Shown: positions 53,466 to 62,850 of the stretch, piece by piece
Position numbering within the stretch: position 1 is the stretch's first letter
Layout: each line of letters begins with the position of its first letter
NCBI RefSeq assembly: GCF_000503775.1
Contig: NZ_KI629785.1
Coordinates: 1,053,501-1,117,500 of the forward strand
DNA from: Brevibacillus panacihumi W25
GTDB taxonomy: Bacteria > Bacillota > Bacilli > Brevibacillales > Brevibacillaceae
Direction of reading: 5' to 3'
Length of the DNA: 64,000 nucleotides
The notes under the pieces: model-generated
Told to the model about the DNA's origin: nothing
The model's database searches: none
Seen by the model: only the letters and a program-made list of their open reading frames with translations
Translations under genes and position numbers: made by a program

Positions 53466-55958
53466 ATGCGAAATGGAATCAAGCGTGAAGATATTGAATT
53501 GCTGGCTCCCGCAGGCAACTGGGATTGTCTGAAGGCTGCTGTAGCCAACGGAGCCAATGCCGTATTTTTTGGAGTCGAAAAGTTCAACGCCCGTGCCCGG
53601 GCCGAAAACTTTCAAATGGCAGAACTGCCAGAGATTATGTCCTACCTGCACATGTACGGGGTAAAAGGCTTTTTAACCTTTAATATTCTGGTATTTGAAA
53701 ACGAATTGCAGGACGCCCAGGAGCTGATCGACGCCTGTATCAACGCGGGTGTGGATGCTGTCATCGTCCAGGACCTCGGTTTGGTCAAGCTGATCCGTGA
53801 GATGTCGCCTGACTTCCCGATCCACGGCTCTACCCAGATGACCATCACCTCGCCGGAGGCAGTCGAGTTCACCAAGCCGTTCGATATCGAGCGAGTGGTG
53901 CTCGGACGGGAAAATTCACTCAAAGAGATCCGCAAAATCGGAGAGAAAGCCAAGCTGCCGATGGAAGTATTCGTCCACGGCGCTTTGTGCGTCTCCTACT
54001 CCGGCCAATGCCTGACTTCGGAAATGTGGGGTGGCCGCTCCGCCAACCGGGGGGAATGCGCACAAGCCTGCCGCTTGCCGTACGATCTGATGGTGGACGG
54101 CGTGCAAAAAGAGATGGGCAATATCGCGTACCTGCTGTCTCCCAAGGATTTGGCTGCGATCGAGCTGGTGCCCGAGCTGATCGAAGCAGGTGTCACCTCG
54201 TTTAAAATTGAGGGAAGACTCAAAACCCCGGAATATGTCGCCAACGTGGTCAGCAAATACCGCGCTGCCATCGACCGCTATTTCGACGGTATCGACACGC
54301 CGCCGAATGAACAGGAAATCCGCGAGCTGCAACAGAGCTTTTCGCGCGGCTTTACGCATGGCTTCCTGGAAGGAACAAACAATAAAAAGCTCGTAGACGG
54401 AAGCTTTCCAAAGAGCCGAGGCGTCTATCTTGGGGAAGTCAAGAAAAAGCTGTCCCACGGCTTGCTCGTCGAAATTGCCTCCCCTGTCAAACGCGGGGAC
54501 GGAATTGTCTTCGACGCTGGTGATCCGACTCAGAAGGAAGAAGGCGGGCGCATCTACGACATCCTCTCGCGCAGCAAAAAGGTAGAGGGTGAAGTTTCAA
54601 AGGGGCTGTACGAGATCGTCATGGGCCGCAACGATGTAAACCTGAAGCGCATCAACGTCGGCGACCGCGTCTGGAAAACCAGCGATCCCGAGCTGGACAA
54701 GCGACTGCGCAAGACCTTCGAGACCGAAAAGCCGTATCATACGTTCCCAATCGCAGTACATGCCAGCGGAAAGCTGGGTGAAAAGCTGAAGCTGACTTGG
54801 GTGGACCTGCAAGCGCAGCATGCTGTTACCAACCAGTCCCAAATTCCGCTGGAGCAAGCCTTGAAGCGTCCGCTGACACATGAACTGCTGCACGATCAGC
54901 TGGGACGTCTGGGCGGTACACTGTTCCATCTGAATCAGGAGGATTTGACAATCGAGTTGGACGGGGAACTGATCCTTCCAGTAAGCGAGCTGAACCGGTT
55001 GCGCAGGGAAGCTGCGGAGCAGTTGCTCTATCTGCGTTCCAAGCCGCCTGTCTATCAAAAGCGTCCCGTGAATGCGTTCGCAGACATTCCTCGGAAAAAA
55101 CAGGTGGAAAAGCCCTTGCTCACTGCTCTGTGCCGTTCCCTTGAGCAATTGGAAGCAGCTGCACAGACAGATGTGGACTTTCTCTACGCAGATTTTGAAT
55201 TCGTGAAGCAATATCCAGATGCTGTCAAGCTGGCGCATCGCTACAACAAAAAGATCGGCATCGCGACGATGCGCATCCACATGCCGGATGAGAACGGCGT
55301 GCTGGCCTTGATCGCGAAAGCCAAGCCAGATGCCATCCTCGTGCGCAACACCGGAGCCTTGTACTACTACATGTCCAGACGCGGCGAAATCAACATCCCG
55401 CTGATCGGCGACTTTTCGCTCAACATCGCCAACCACAAAGCGGTCGAGCTGTTCCTGGACTGCGGCCTTGAGCGGGTAACGCCGTCCTATGACCTGAACA
55501 TCCAGCAGATGGTGGATTTGCTGGAAAACGCGGACGCTGCCCAGATGGAATTGGTCATTCATCAGCACATGCCGATGTTCCATACCGAGCACTGTGTCTA
55601 CTGCACCTTCCTCAGCGAAGGGACCGATCATACCAACTGCGGTACGCCTTGCGAGACCTCCCGCGTCTCCCTCAAGGACCGCGTCGGCTTCTCCCATCCG
55701 GTCCGTGTCGATACCGGATGCCGCAACACCGTATACAACGCAATCGACCAGTCTGGGGCAGAATACCTGAATGAATTCCGCTCCCTGCAGGTAGGTTCCT
55801 ACCGGATCGAGTTCCTGGAGGAGGAGCCTGAGCGCGTCCAAGAAGTCATCTCCCTGTATCGCCAGGCGCTGCGCGGAGAAGTAAGCGGAACCCATGTCTG
55901 GCGCACCCTCAAAGCGACCAATCAACTGGGGGTCACCCGCGGACAACTTACCAAATAA
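53466..55958 (+). CDS. U32 family peptidase with DUF3656-type extension (RlhA-like)
   Basis: 830 residues from ATG 53466 (TTGGAGG upstream). The U32 core is clear: ELLAPAGNWDCLKAAVANGA at the start, IHGSTQMTITSPEAVEF, EVFVHGALCVSYSGQC, NRGECAQACRLPYDL, and KIEGRLKTPEYVANV, with the conserved Cys cluster. A long middle and C-terminal region follows, with a second Cys set (HCVYCTFLSEGTDHTNCGTP, GCRNTVYN). Long U32 proteins such as E. coli RlhA are needed for hydroxylation of a cytidine in 23S rRNA, so an rRNA or tRNA modification role is more likely than proteolysis. UPF0435 follows after 25 bp. Confidence 0.88.
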   Translation: MRNGIKREDIELLAPAGNWDCLKAAVANGANAVFFGVEKFNARARAENFQMAELPEIMSYLHMYGVKGFLTFNILVFENELQDAQELIDACINAGVDAVIVQDLGLVKLIREMSPDFPIHGSTQMTITSPEAVEFTKPFDIERVVLGRENSLKEIRKIGEKAKLPMEVFVHGALCVSYSGQCLTSEMWGGRSANRGECAQACRLPYDLMVDGVQKEMGNIAYLLSPKDLAAIELVPELIEAGVTSFKIEGRLKTPEYVANVVSKYRAAIDRYFDGIDTPPNEQEIRELQQSFSRGFTHGFLEGTNNKKLVDGSFPKSRGVYLGEVKKKLSHGLLVEIASPVKRGDGIVFDAGDPTQKEEGGRIYDILSRSKKVEGEVSKGLYEIVMGRNDVNLKRINVGDRVWKTSDPELDKRLRKTFETEKPYHTFPIAVHASGKLGEKLKLTWVDLQAQHAVTNQSQIPLEQALKRPLTHELLHDQLGRLGGTLFHLNQEDLTIELDGELILPVSELNRLRREAAEQLLYLRSKPPVYQKRPVNAFADIPRKKQVEKPLLTALCRSLEQLEAAAQTDVDFLYADFEFVKQYPDAVKLAHRYNKKIGIATMRIHMPDENGVLALIAKAKPDAILVRNTGALYYYMSRRGEINIPLIGDFSLNIANHKAVELFLDCGLERVTPSYDLNIQQMVDLLENADAAQMELVIHQHMPMFHTEHCVYCTFLSEGTDHTNCGTPCETSRVSLKDRVGFSHPVRVDTGCRNTVYNAIDQSGAEYLNEFRSLQVGSYRIEFLEEEPERVQEVISLYRQALRGEVSGTHVWRTLKATNQLGVTRGQLTK

Positions 55959-55983
55959 AAGCGAGACGAGAGGAGATGTTTCC

Positions 55984-56217
55984 ATGGCTGACCTGAACCA
56001 ACCATCGGTAGAAAACCTGTCTATCCTGATCGAGGGCATCAAAGCCAAGCTGAATATGGCGAATACCGCTGTGATGCGCCCGGAGGACTTCGATCTGGAG
56101 CACTACGAGGATCTGTTGTACCTCTACAACATGGTGCAGAAGAAAAGCACATTCGGCATCAATGAAATGACTGCTATCGTCGAAGAACTGGGCCAAATGC
56201 GCAAGCAAGGATCCTAA
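55984..56217 (+). CDS. UPF0435 (DUF1128) protein
   Basis: 77 residues from ATG 55984 (AGAGGAGATG upstream). Matches the UPF0435/YfkK family of Bacillales: SVENLSILIEGIKAKLNMAN, then MRPEDFDLEHYEDL and FGINEMTAIVEELGQMR. All-helical, function unknown. Probably co-transcribed with the U32 gene and ended by the terminator at 56233. Confidence 0.88.
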   Translation: MADLNQPSVENLSILIEGIKAKLNMANTAVMRPEDFDLEHYEDLLYLYNMVQKKSTFGINEMTAIVEELGQMRKQGS

Positions 56218-56232
56218 TACGAGTATAAAAAG

Positions 56233-56273
56233 AAGAGTATGGGCAAAGAACATCTTTGCCCATACTCTTTTTT
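56233..56273. terminator. Strong bidirectional terminator
   Basis: AAGAGTATGGGCAAAG pairs with CTTTGCCCATACTCTT (16 bp, 5-nt loop) and is followed by TTTTTT. It separates UPF0435 from the convergent efflux gene. Confidence 0.9.
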
Positions 56274-57748
56274 CATGTTTGCTGCTGGGCAACCTTCCCT
56301 CTCGCTCTGGCTCTCTGTCTTTCCGGACCGGGTGAATCATGAAGAAAGAAGGCGAGAATCAATGCGGCAGCGGCGAAGCAGGTGGCGACCAAAAACGCGT
56401 CATTGGTGCCCATCGTCATTCCCTGCAGGGTCGCTTGCCCCATCTGGACCTGGTCTGCGGGATTGATCTGGCGCTCGCTGACGATCCGGGAGATATACGT
56501 CTCGCTTCGGATCGTCATGATCGAGACGAACAGGGCCGTTCCGATCGCCCCTCCTATCGCATTGAGGGTATTGGACATCGCTGTGCCATGCGGATTCAGC
56601 CGCAACGGCAAGGAATTAAGCCCCGCCGTCATCACCGGCATCATCAGCATCGACAGTCCGAAGCTGCGGAAGGTGTAGATCGTCGCCAAATACCAAAAAG
56701 TCGTGCCCAGACTCAGTCTGGTCAATCCAAAAGTCGTCACGATGGTAATCGACAAGCCGATAATCGCCAGCCATCTCGCTCCATACTTGTCAAACAGCCT
56801 GCCGTTGATGATGCCCATCAGAATGCTTCCTGGCAATAACAACAATCCAGACTGTACAGGCGACAAGCCCAAGATGTTTTGTACGAAGACAGGCAGCAGG
56901 ATCAAGCCAGAGAACAAGGTCATATTCAGTAACAGGCTTATTAAGACGGCAATCGTATAGGTCGGCGTGCGAAAAATGCGAAACTCCAGCATGGCGTGTT
57001 CAATGGACAATTGCCTGCGGACGAAAATCACCAGACTGATGATCCCGATCAGAACGGGGACAATCACATGGTAGCTCCCCCAGCCATATCCACCTGCAGA
57101 GCTGAAGCCGTAGAGGATCCCGCCAAAACCGATCGTGGAAAAGATGACGCCCCATGGATCAAATTTCGGATTCTCGGTTTCCGTTACATTTTTCAAGAGA
57201 AAGGCAGCTGCGATGAGAACGATCAAAGCGATCGGCAAAATGATAAAAAACAGGACGCGCCAGGGGTAATGTTCGACCACCCAGCCTGACAGGGTCGGAC
57301 CGATTGCAGGTGCAAAGACCATGGCGACTCCGACAAACCCCATTGCCGACCCCCTCTGTTCTTTGGGGTACATGTTAAAAATGACATTGGTCATTAAAGG
57401 CATCATAATTCCCGCACCGGCCGCTTGAATCATCCGCCCTCCCAGCATGGAGAGAAAATTGGGAGAAACGCCGCACAGCAATGTCCCGATCGAGAACAAG
57501 GTCATCGCAGTCAAGAACAGCTGTCGCGTCGTAAATCTCTCCATTAAAAATGCGGTCGTCGGGATCAATACCCCGTTCACCAGCATGTAGATCGTGATGA
57601 CCCACTGTGCCGTCGAAGTACTGATCTGAAAATCTTGCATCAAATGGGGTATCGCTACGTTCAGCAAGGTTTGATTGAAAAATGCTACGATGGCTCCTGC
57701 AATCACAACACCTAGTATGAGTCCCCGGTTATAGCCCGCTTGCGTCAT
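56273..57748 (-). CDS. DHA2 family drug efflux transporter (EmrB/LmrB-like)
   Basis: 491 residues from ATG 57748 (AAGGAAAGGAAGG upstream); a 75-codon upstream extension would run through the repeat and is not used. Fourteen helices; FNQTLLNVAIPHLMQDF near residue 27, motif B-like GGRMIQAAGAGIMMPLM and motif C GPTLSGWVVEHYPWR. It exports lipophilic drugs with protons. Repeat copy C lies directly in front of it. The C-terminus is basic (ERQRARARGKVAQQQT) and reaches the terminator. Confidence 0.88.
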   Translation of the reverse strand: MTQAGYNRGLILGVVIAGAIVAFFNQTLLNVAIPHLMQDFQISTSTAQWVITIYMLVNGVLIPTTAFLMERFTTRQLFLTAMTLFSIGTLLCGVSPNFLSMLGGRMIQAAGAGIMMPLMTNVIFNMYPKEQRGSAMGFVGVAMVFAPAIGPTLSGWVVEHYPWRVLFFIILPIALIVLIAAAFLLKNVTETENPKFDPWGVIFSTIGFGGILYGFSSAGGYGWGSYHVIVPVLIGIISLVIFVRRQLSIEHAMLEFRIFRTPTYTIAVLISLLLNMTLFSGLILLPVFVQNILGLSPVQSGLLLLPGSILMGIINGRLFDKYGARWLAIIGLSITIVTTFGLTRLSLGTTFWYLATIYTFRSFGLSMLMMPVMTAGLNSLPLRLNPHGTAMSNTLNAIGGAIGTALFVSIMTIRSETYISRIVSERQINPADQVQMGQATLQGMTMGTNDAFLVATCFAAAALILAFFLHDSPGPERQRARARGKVAQQQT

Positions 57749-57869
57749 GCCATTCCTTCCTTTCCTTGTGTCATGACTGCTATTCCCACGGAAGTAGTAT
57801 GTGAAGGTGTTGCATTTTCCATTCTCTGACAAGATTAAGTTTGCGTTGGACAGGCTTTCGTGCAGGGGA

Positions 57870-57968
57870 GGAAAAAGGAGAAACGCTTCAGGCGGGTTGA
57901 ACGCTTTTTCCCCTTTTTCCTCGACCAGCTGTGTCTGGTCCTCCATCATTCTGGAATCTCTTGGAGTA
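57870..57968 (+). repeat. Dispersed structured repeat, copy C (internally deleted)
   Basis: Only the terminal arms remain: GGAAAAAGGAGAAAC (57870-57884) and TTTTTCCCCTTTTTCC (57905-57920), separated by 20 nt where copies A and B have about 170 nt. The 3' flank is kept: TCGACCAGCT, the hairpin GACCAG-N6-CTGGTC, and TCTCTTGGAGTATT. The stem now has one A-C mismatch, combining an A-type left arm with a B-type right arm. It lies between cimA and the efflux gene. Confidence 0.85.
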
Positions 57969-57974
57969 TTCAAA

Positions 57975-58011
57975 TAAAAGCAGCGCCCAAATCCGTAGAT
58001 TCAGGCGCTGT
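57975..58011 (-). terminator. Terminator of cimA
   Basis: On the minus strand CAGCGCCTGAATC pairs with GATTTGGGCGCTG (with mismatch) and is followed by CTTTTATTT. Confidence 0.78.
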
Positions 58012-58022
58012 CTGTTATGTCA

Positions 58023-59645
58023 TTAATGATTGAGAATCCCCACCCGGGCTTCCGAGGCAACCAGATTCTTCGCTTCCTCGCAGCCTTCCTTCCAAAGAAG
58101 ATAACGGATACTGTCCGCCAGAGCCTCCCAGCTCGCTTCGATAACGTTGGTAGAGACGCCGACGGTGCTCCATTTTTCCCCATCGCAGGCGGATTCGATC
58201 AGTACGCGGACTTTCGCGGCCGTTGCACCATTTTCGTCCAGCACGCGTACCTTATAGTCGGTGAGATGCATCTTGGAGATGCATGGATAGTAAACTTCCA
58301 GCGCTTTTCGCATCGCGTTGTCCAGCGCATTGACCGGTCCATTGCCATCCGCTGCTGTATGGACGACTTCTGTATTCACATGAATCTTCACAGTCGCCTC
58401 AGACGTGATTGCGTGTGAAGCTGATTTCTCCATGAGAATTTTGAAGGAATCGAGCGAAAACAGATTTTTCAGCTTTCCGGACGCCTCCAGCAGCATCAAG
58501 GTAAGCGACGCTTCCGCTCCTTCGTACTGGTAGCCCTGGAACTCGCGCTCTTTGATCGTTTTGATGATTTCGCGCGCTTCTGCACGCTCCAGGGAGAGGT
58601 CGATCCCCAGCTCTTCCATTTTCGCCTGCAGGTTGCTTTGTCCTGCCAGTTCAGAAACCAGGACACGCCGCTTGTTGCCGATCTCCTCCGGCTCGATATG
58701 CTCGTAGGTTTTCGGGTCGCGCAAGACCGCGCTGACGTGGATGCCCCCTTTGTGGGCGAAGGCGCTGTTGCCGACAAAAGGCTGGTTATTCGGCAGCGTC
58801 ATGTTGGCGATCTCAGCCACATAGCGGGAAAGCTGTGTCAGCTGCTGCAGCTGCTCGCTGCTTACGCAGGAATACCCCAGCTTCAATTGCAGGTTGGGAA
58901 CGACAGAGATCAGGTTGACGTTGCCACAGCGCTCTCCGATGCCGTTGATCGTGCCTTGCACTTGTGTCGCACCCGCTTGAACCGCTGCCAGCACATTAGC
59001 GACGGCGACTCCGCTATCATTGTGCGGGTGTATTCCAAGCGGAACTTGCAGGTTTTTTAATACAGCCTTCACGATATCGTAGATTTCTGTCGGAAGGCTT
59101 CCGCCGTTGGTATCGCACAGGACGATCCAATCAGCCCCGGCCTGCTCTGCCGCCTGCAAAACCTGCATGGCATAGGCGGAATTGGCTTTGTAGCCGTCAA
59201 AAAAGTGCTCAGCCAGGAAGAGCGTGGTCAAGCCCTGTGATTTCAGGAACGATACGGAATCGCCCACCATCCGCAGGTTTTCCTCCAAGGTTGTTTTGAG
59301 TGCGTCTGTCACATGCATATCCCAGGACTTCCCAAAAATAGCCGCCGCTTTTACGCCGCTCTCGATCAGCGCTCTCAGATTGTCATCTTCTGCTGCCGCC
59401 ACATGAGGTCGACAGGTGCTGCCAAACGCAGTGATCTTCGCGTGCTTTAGGGGAACTTCCCGTATCCGCTCAAAAAAGGCCATGTCCTTGGGATTGCTTC
59501 CTGGCCAACCGCCTTCGATAAAATCAATCCCAAACTGATCCAGCCGCAATGCAATTTTTATTTTGTCTTCCACTGACAAACTGATGCCTTCACCCTGCGT
59601 TCCGTCACGCAGCGTCGTATCGTACAGATACACTTTTCTCTCCAT
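58023..59645 (-). CDS. cimA: (R)-citramalate synthase
   Basis: 540 residues from ATG 59645 (GGGGTGGAG upstream). HMGL-like TIM barrel: YDTTLRDGTQGEGISLSVED, FIEGGWPGSNPKD, LCDTNGGSLP, GIHPHNDSGVAVANV (metal His pair) and NGIGERCGN. The C-terminal LeuA allosteric domain follows (about 400-535, NALDNAMRKALEVYYPCISK). The GGWPGSNPKD segment and overall length separate citramalate synthase from LeuA. It joins pyruvate and acetyl-CoA, opening the threonine-independent route to isoleucine. Isoleucine is the likely feedback inhibitor. Confidence 0.93.
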   Translation of the reverse strand: MERKVYLYDTTLRDGTQGEGISLSVEDKIKIALRLDQFGIDFIEGGWPGSNPKDMAFFERIREVPLKHAKITAFGSTCRPHVAAAEDDNLRALIESGVKAAAIFGKSWDMHVTDALKTTLEENLRMVGDSVSFLKSQGLTTLFLAEHFFDGYKANSAYAMQVLQAAEQAGADWIVLCDTNGGSLPTEIYDIVKAVLKNLQVPLGIHPHNDSGVAVANVLAAVQAGATQVQGTINGIGERCGNVNLISVVPNLQLKLGYSCVSSEQLQQLTQLSRYVAEIANMTLPNNQPFVGNSAFAHKGGIHVSAVLRDPKTYEHIEPEEIGNKRRVLVSELAGQSNLQAKMEELGIDLSLERAEAREIIKTIKEREFQGYQYEGAEASLTLMLLEASGKLKNLFSLDSFKILMEKSASHAITSEATVKIHVNTEVVHTAADGNGPVNALDNAMRKALEVYYPCISKMHLTDYKVRVLDENGATAAKVRVLIESACDGEKWSTVGVSTNVIEASWEALADSIRYLLWKEGCEEAKNLVASEARVGILNH

Positions 59646-59750
59646 GTGTCTCCACCCCATACGAAATCATTTTTTCTTTTTTCAGAATAATCTAACCATT
59701 TAAACTCCTGAACACTAGACAGTATAACATAGCCCAGAAGGAAAGAAAAT

Positions 59751-59781
59751 GCGGGAGGAGACGGAAAATCCGCCCTCCCTT
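59751..59781 (-). terminator. Terminator of the alpha/beta hydrolase gene
   Basis: On the minus strand GGGAGGGCGG and CCGTCTCCTCCC form a stem with one internal bulge around a 4-nt loop, followed by GCATTTTCTTT. Confidence 0.65.
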
Positions 59782-59782
59782 C

Positions 59783-60622
59783 CTATGTCCATCTGCTGTG
59801 GACAAAATCAGCTGTCAACCGGATCGCTTCCTCCAATTGAGGTGTGCTTCCCGCAAATGGATGACGAGCGTTGAAGGTATGGTCTGCCCCGTCGATCCAG
59901 TACAATTCACTGTTTTTGGCGGCTGCATGCAGTCGCTCAGCCCCTTTTACCAGTCGGGCAAAATCTTCACGTCCCTGGATGATGCGCAATGGCTGATCCA
60001 TCTTCGCTACTTTGTCCAGCAGATCGTATTCTTGTCGATGGCTGTCCACGTCTTCAATGACGACACGGGTAATCGGCATCTGCTGCCCTGTACGTGCATT
60101 GGGGATATAGCCGACACCATGCTGCGCAATTTCGGCGCGAAGCTTCTCATCGAACAGGTTGACATCGGCGACACCGTTCCAGGTGATGATACCTGCCACA
60201 TGCGGATTTCCTGCCCCGAACAGGATCGCGTCCGCCCCGCCTTTACTGTGTCCTGTTACAAACAGCTTTTGTCTGTCGGCAACCTCTGGCAAATCCAGTT
60301 CATTCGCCTGTATCGCTTCCACCAAAGCTTGCAGATCCGCTATTTCTCGCGCATACGTATTTCGTCCGAATTTTTCCAGCTCGTCGAAATGGGTTCCGCT
60401 CTCCCCGACACCATTGCAGGAGAAGTTCAAGCGTATCGTGACAATTCCCCTTTTTGCCAGCTCATCCGCAATATACGGGAAGCTGCCCCAGTCCTTGAAG
60501 CCCTTGAAGCCGTGGCAAAACAACAGGATCGGCTGCCGCTCCCCTTTTGTTCGATCCGCATGCCAATTTCCCCGCAGCGTAAGTCCTTCCCCGAGGGACA
60601 GGGAAAATGCTCTTGTCTCCAT
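59783..60622 (-). CDS. Alpha/beta hydrolase
   Basis: 279 residues from ATG 60622 (GAGGTG upstream). Fold markers: LLFCHGFKGFKDWGSFPYIA (oxyanion), NFSCNGVGESG, nucleophile elbow GHSKGGADAILFG, a late acidic residue in IIQGREDF, and His in GADHTFNARHP. It looks like a cytoplasmic esterase or dienelactone-type hydrolase; substrate unknown. The VOC gene starts upstream on the same strand with a 29-bp gap. Confidence 0.85.
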   Translation of the reverse strand: METRAFSLSLGEGLTLRGNWHADRTKGERQPILLFCHGFKGFKDWGSFPYIADELAKRGIVTIRLNFSCNGVGESGTHFDELEKFGRNTYAREIADLQALVEAIQANELDLPEVADRQKLFVTGHSKGGADAILFGAGNPHVAGIITWNGVADVNLFDEKLRAEIAQHGVGYIPNARTGQQMPITRVVIEDVDSHRQEYDLLDKVAKMDQPLRIIQGREDFARLVKGAERLHAAAKNSELYWIDGADHTFNARHPFAGSTPQLEEAIRLTADFVHSRWT

Positions 60623-60651
60623 CCGGAACACCTCTCGTTTTTGATAAACAA

Positions 60652-61014
60652 TCAGCTTTTCAATAAAAATGTATTCCCATCTTCATCTTTAAATTGTACA
60701 AAGGTTCCCCATTGCATCTGATTGGGTTCTCCCAGAAACTCGACTCCCCTTGTTTTCATTGTTTCATATGTACCTAAGCAATCGTCACAAGCGAAAACAA
60801 TGGATGCTTTCATGTTTTCTGAGCCTTGCATCATCGATTTTGGATAAATGACCAAACGGGTTTGGGCACCCTTAGTGGCTACTTCAAGCCAGTGTGCATG
60901 TGGACCCATCGGATGGTCTGCGATGACCTCAAAACCAACTTTTTCAGTCCAAAACCGTTTCGCCTTTTGCTGGTCTTCTACATATACCGCAACCGTTGCA
61001 ATCTCTTTAATCAT
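60652..61014 (-). CDS. VOC superfamily protein (glyoxalase/bleomycin resistance-like)
   Basis: 120 residues, a single VOC module pair: ATVAVYVEDQQKAKRFWTEK with GFEVIADHPMGPHAHWLEV (metal His/Glu), and FVQFKDEDGNTFLLKS at the end. Proteins of this size act as dimers on small molecules or bind drugs. Likely co-transcribed with the alpha/beta hydrolase. Confidence 0.85.
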   Translation of the reverse strand: MIKEIATVAVYVEDQQKAKRFWTEKVGFEVIADHPMGPHAHWLEVATKGAQTRLVIYPKSMMQGSENMKASIVFACDDCLGTYETMKTRGVEFLGEPNQMQWGTFVQFKDEDGNTFLLKS

Positions 61015-61150
61015 ATGGTCCTCCCTACAGTCTGATATCTATATTATACGGTACTATTTTTTGATATGCGAACGGGGTTCAAGCGACTATCTCGGCGGGT
61101 ACGTTATCTGGTATAGTGAAAGTAGCCCGAAACTAGAGGAGGGGTAGCCG

Positions 61151-61525
61151 TTGGCAAGAGAACTCCAATTTGATGATGAAGGTGTCATTTTAACCCTAAC
61201 GGGAGCGACCGGATTTTTCGCTTTAAAATTCAATCTGAAAATGCCCTACAGCACAATCAAAAATGTATATGTCGATTATTTTGACGCTCCGCGATGGATG
61301 CTCAGGATGCCTGGAACTTCCATTCCTGCGCTACATATTTTCGAAGGGAGCTTCAAATACGCGGATGAATGGTACTTTCTTTCTTACGAGAGCAGAGTCC
61401 CCCTTTTAAACATCGAGCTGGAAGGACATGAGAAATATAAGTATGTGATTTTTGAGATCGATGACCCTACCGGGGTTGCAGCCGATATTCGAAGACGCTT
61501 GGCAAGACATACAACCAACGGGTAG
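61151..61525 (+). CDS. Conserved hypothetical protein, PH-like beta fold
   Basis: 124 residues from TTG 61151 behind AGAGGAGGGG. Mostly beta strands (VILTLTGATGFFALKFNLKM, PYSTIKNVYVDYFDAPRW, WYFLSYESRVPLLNIELEGH) with a closing helix (GVAADIRRRLARH). This resembles bacterial PH-like proteins that place a small barrel on one helix. No catalytic motif. Function unknown. Confidence 0.72.
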   Translation: MARELQFDDEGVILTLTGATGFFALKFNLKMPYSTIKNVYVDYFDAPRWMLRMPGTSIPALHIFEGSFKYADEWYFLSYESRVPLLNIELEGHEKYKYVIFEIDDPTGVAADIRRRLARHTTNG

Positions 61526-61549
61526 CGTTCGTTGGCGAACCAGCCAAAG

Positions 61550-61600
61550 AAATAGCGGCAGTCTAAGACTTTCGTTCCTTGTCTTAAACCACCGCTATTT
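61550..61600. terminator. Terminator between convergent genes
   Basis: AAATAGCGG pairs with CCGCTATTT, with GTCTAAGAC/GTCTTA-type pairing inside the loop, followed by TTTTATA. Confidence 0.75.
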
Positions 61601-61611
61601 TTTATATCGCT

Positions 61612-62724
61612 CTAGACGTAAGCATGATTTTCATCGGACACTTGTTGGTCATTCAAAAGCAGATGGGCCGCGTATTCCAGCGGTCTGCGCACGGCTTCGA
61701 GATACCGTTTTCTCTGTCCCAGCTGGCGAAAGATTTCACGGCCAGGCTTGGGATTCATCTCAATCAGCCAAACATGTCCCTTCACATCAATGCCGATGTC
61801 AAAGCCGAATTCCATCATCTGACCGAAGTGCTGCTCGATCCGCGATACGGCATGCAGTGCCAGCTCCTTGCATTCGCCGATGATCTGCCGCGTCATCTCG
61901 TAGCCGAAATGCTCCGTGAGAAAACGCGCAGCCGGGACAGCCGTCCCTCCACTATGCAGATTGGAAGTGGAGGATCGCCTGGCTCCCAGCCGAATCGCCA
62001 TCCCGGTCAATCTCCAGTTTCCCGTCCCGTCTTTTTGGGCGAGCAGCCGCGCATCTACCGTTCGTCCCGGCACCAGGGAAAGCTCCAGGCCCTGCTGCAA
62101 AAAAAACTGCTCGTTGCCCTGCTTCTCTTGTTTTATCCACGCTTGAAGCCGTTGATGCAAAACATCGAGACTGGGGATGCTTTCGGAGATCTTCTTCTTT
62201 TTCTTGGTCTGTCCCTGCAGATGAAAGCCACCTGGCGTTCTCACGACCCGCAGGATGCTTCGCCCACCTGTGCCATTGGTTGGTTTCACATAGACGACCC
62301 TATGCTCTTGCAATAAAATCGCCAATGACTCTCGGGAGTACTCCATTGTTTGCGGGAGCCATTTTCTCAGAATGGGGTCTTGCTCCAATACCCGGTGAAC
62401 GGAGAATTTATTGGCGAAGCGGCTGTTCGCGTAACGAAACAGTTGTTGTCGACGAAAGGGCAGATACCCGGCATGCTTGGGAACCGGGTAGTAGCGATAA
62501 CGGTCGATGACAATATCGGGCCAAGCGTACCAGTCGTTTTTCCAGCCTGTCTGTGTTGGCGTATACCCTCTTATTTTTCTCGCAGTGAGATCGACATCTT
62601 GTGGACTAAAGAGGAAGACTTCCAAATTCATTTTCTCCCCCTCTCTGACCATCAGACGCAGAATGCCAGGCTCGATAAAGCCCTTCTCTCCTCTGTAGGT
62701 AAGGACCCCGATCCTTTTTTTCAC
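61612..62724 (-). CDS. YheC/YheD family ATP-grasp protein
   Basis: About 370 residues from GTG 62724, the best fit to AAAGGCGGG; no ATG is available nearby. Typical opening (VKKRIGVLTYRG), then PDIVIDRYRYYP, an ATP-grasp core (YVKPTNGTGGRSILRV, FLQQGLELSLVPGRTVDARL, MEFGFDIGIDVKGHVWLIEMNPKPG) with metal-binding Glu and Asn. In B. subtilis YheC and YheD are spore-coat-associated. The acceptor substrate is not known. A gene for spore development is plausible. Confidence 0.85.
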   Translation of the reverse strand: MKKRIGVLTYRGEKGFIEPGILRLMVREGEKMNLEVFLFSPQDVDLTARKIRGYTPTQTGWKNDWYAWPDIVIDRYRYYPVPKHAGYLPFRRQQLFRYANSRFANKFSVHRVLEQDPILRKWLPQTMEYSRESLAILLQEHRVVYVKPTNGTGGRSILRVVRTPGGFHLQGQTKKKKKISESIPSLDVLHQRLQAWIKQEKQGNEQFFLQQGLELSLVPGRTVDARLLAQKDGTGNWRLTGMAIRLGARRSSTSNLHSGGTAVPAARFLTEHFGYEMTRQIIGECKELALHAVSRIEQHFGQMMEFGFDIGIDVKGHVWLIEMNPKPGREIFRQLGQRKRYLEAVRRPLEYAAHLLLNDQQVSDENHAYV

Positions 62725-62792
62725 TGACAGCAACACCCGCCTTTCTTCTTCACTTCCGCCCTCATCCCCTTGACAGTTTATGCCGAAAATGA

Positions 62793-62829
62793 AAAAAGCG
62801 CCTTTGCCTGTACTAGGCATTAGCGCATC
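62793..62829 (-). terminator. Terminator of the M20 amidohydrolase gene
   Basis: On the minus strand GCGC and GCCT arms pair with AGGC and GCGC, followed by TTTTTTC. The stem is interrupted, so strength is moderate. Confidence 0.5.
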
Positions 62830-62850
62830 TTTGGACTCCTTGTCTGTATT

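Noticed and set aside
54597-56048. 483-codon open frame antisense to the U32 peptidase gene
   Set aside because: The other strand encodes a complete, recognisable protein with its own promoter; the antisense frame has no motif and arises from GC-biased codon positions.
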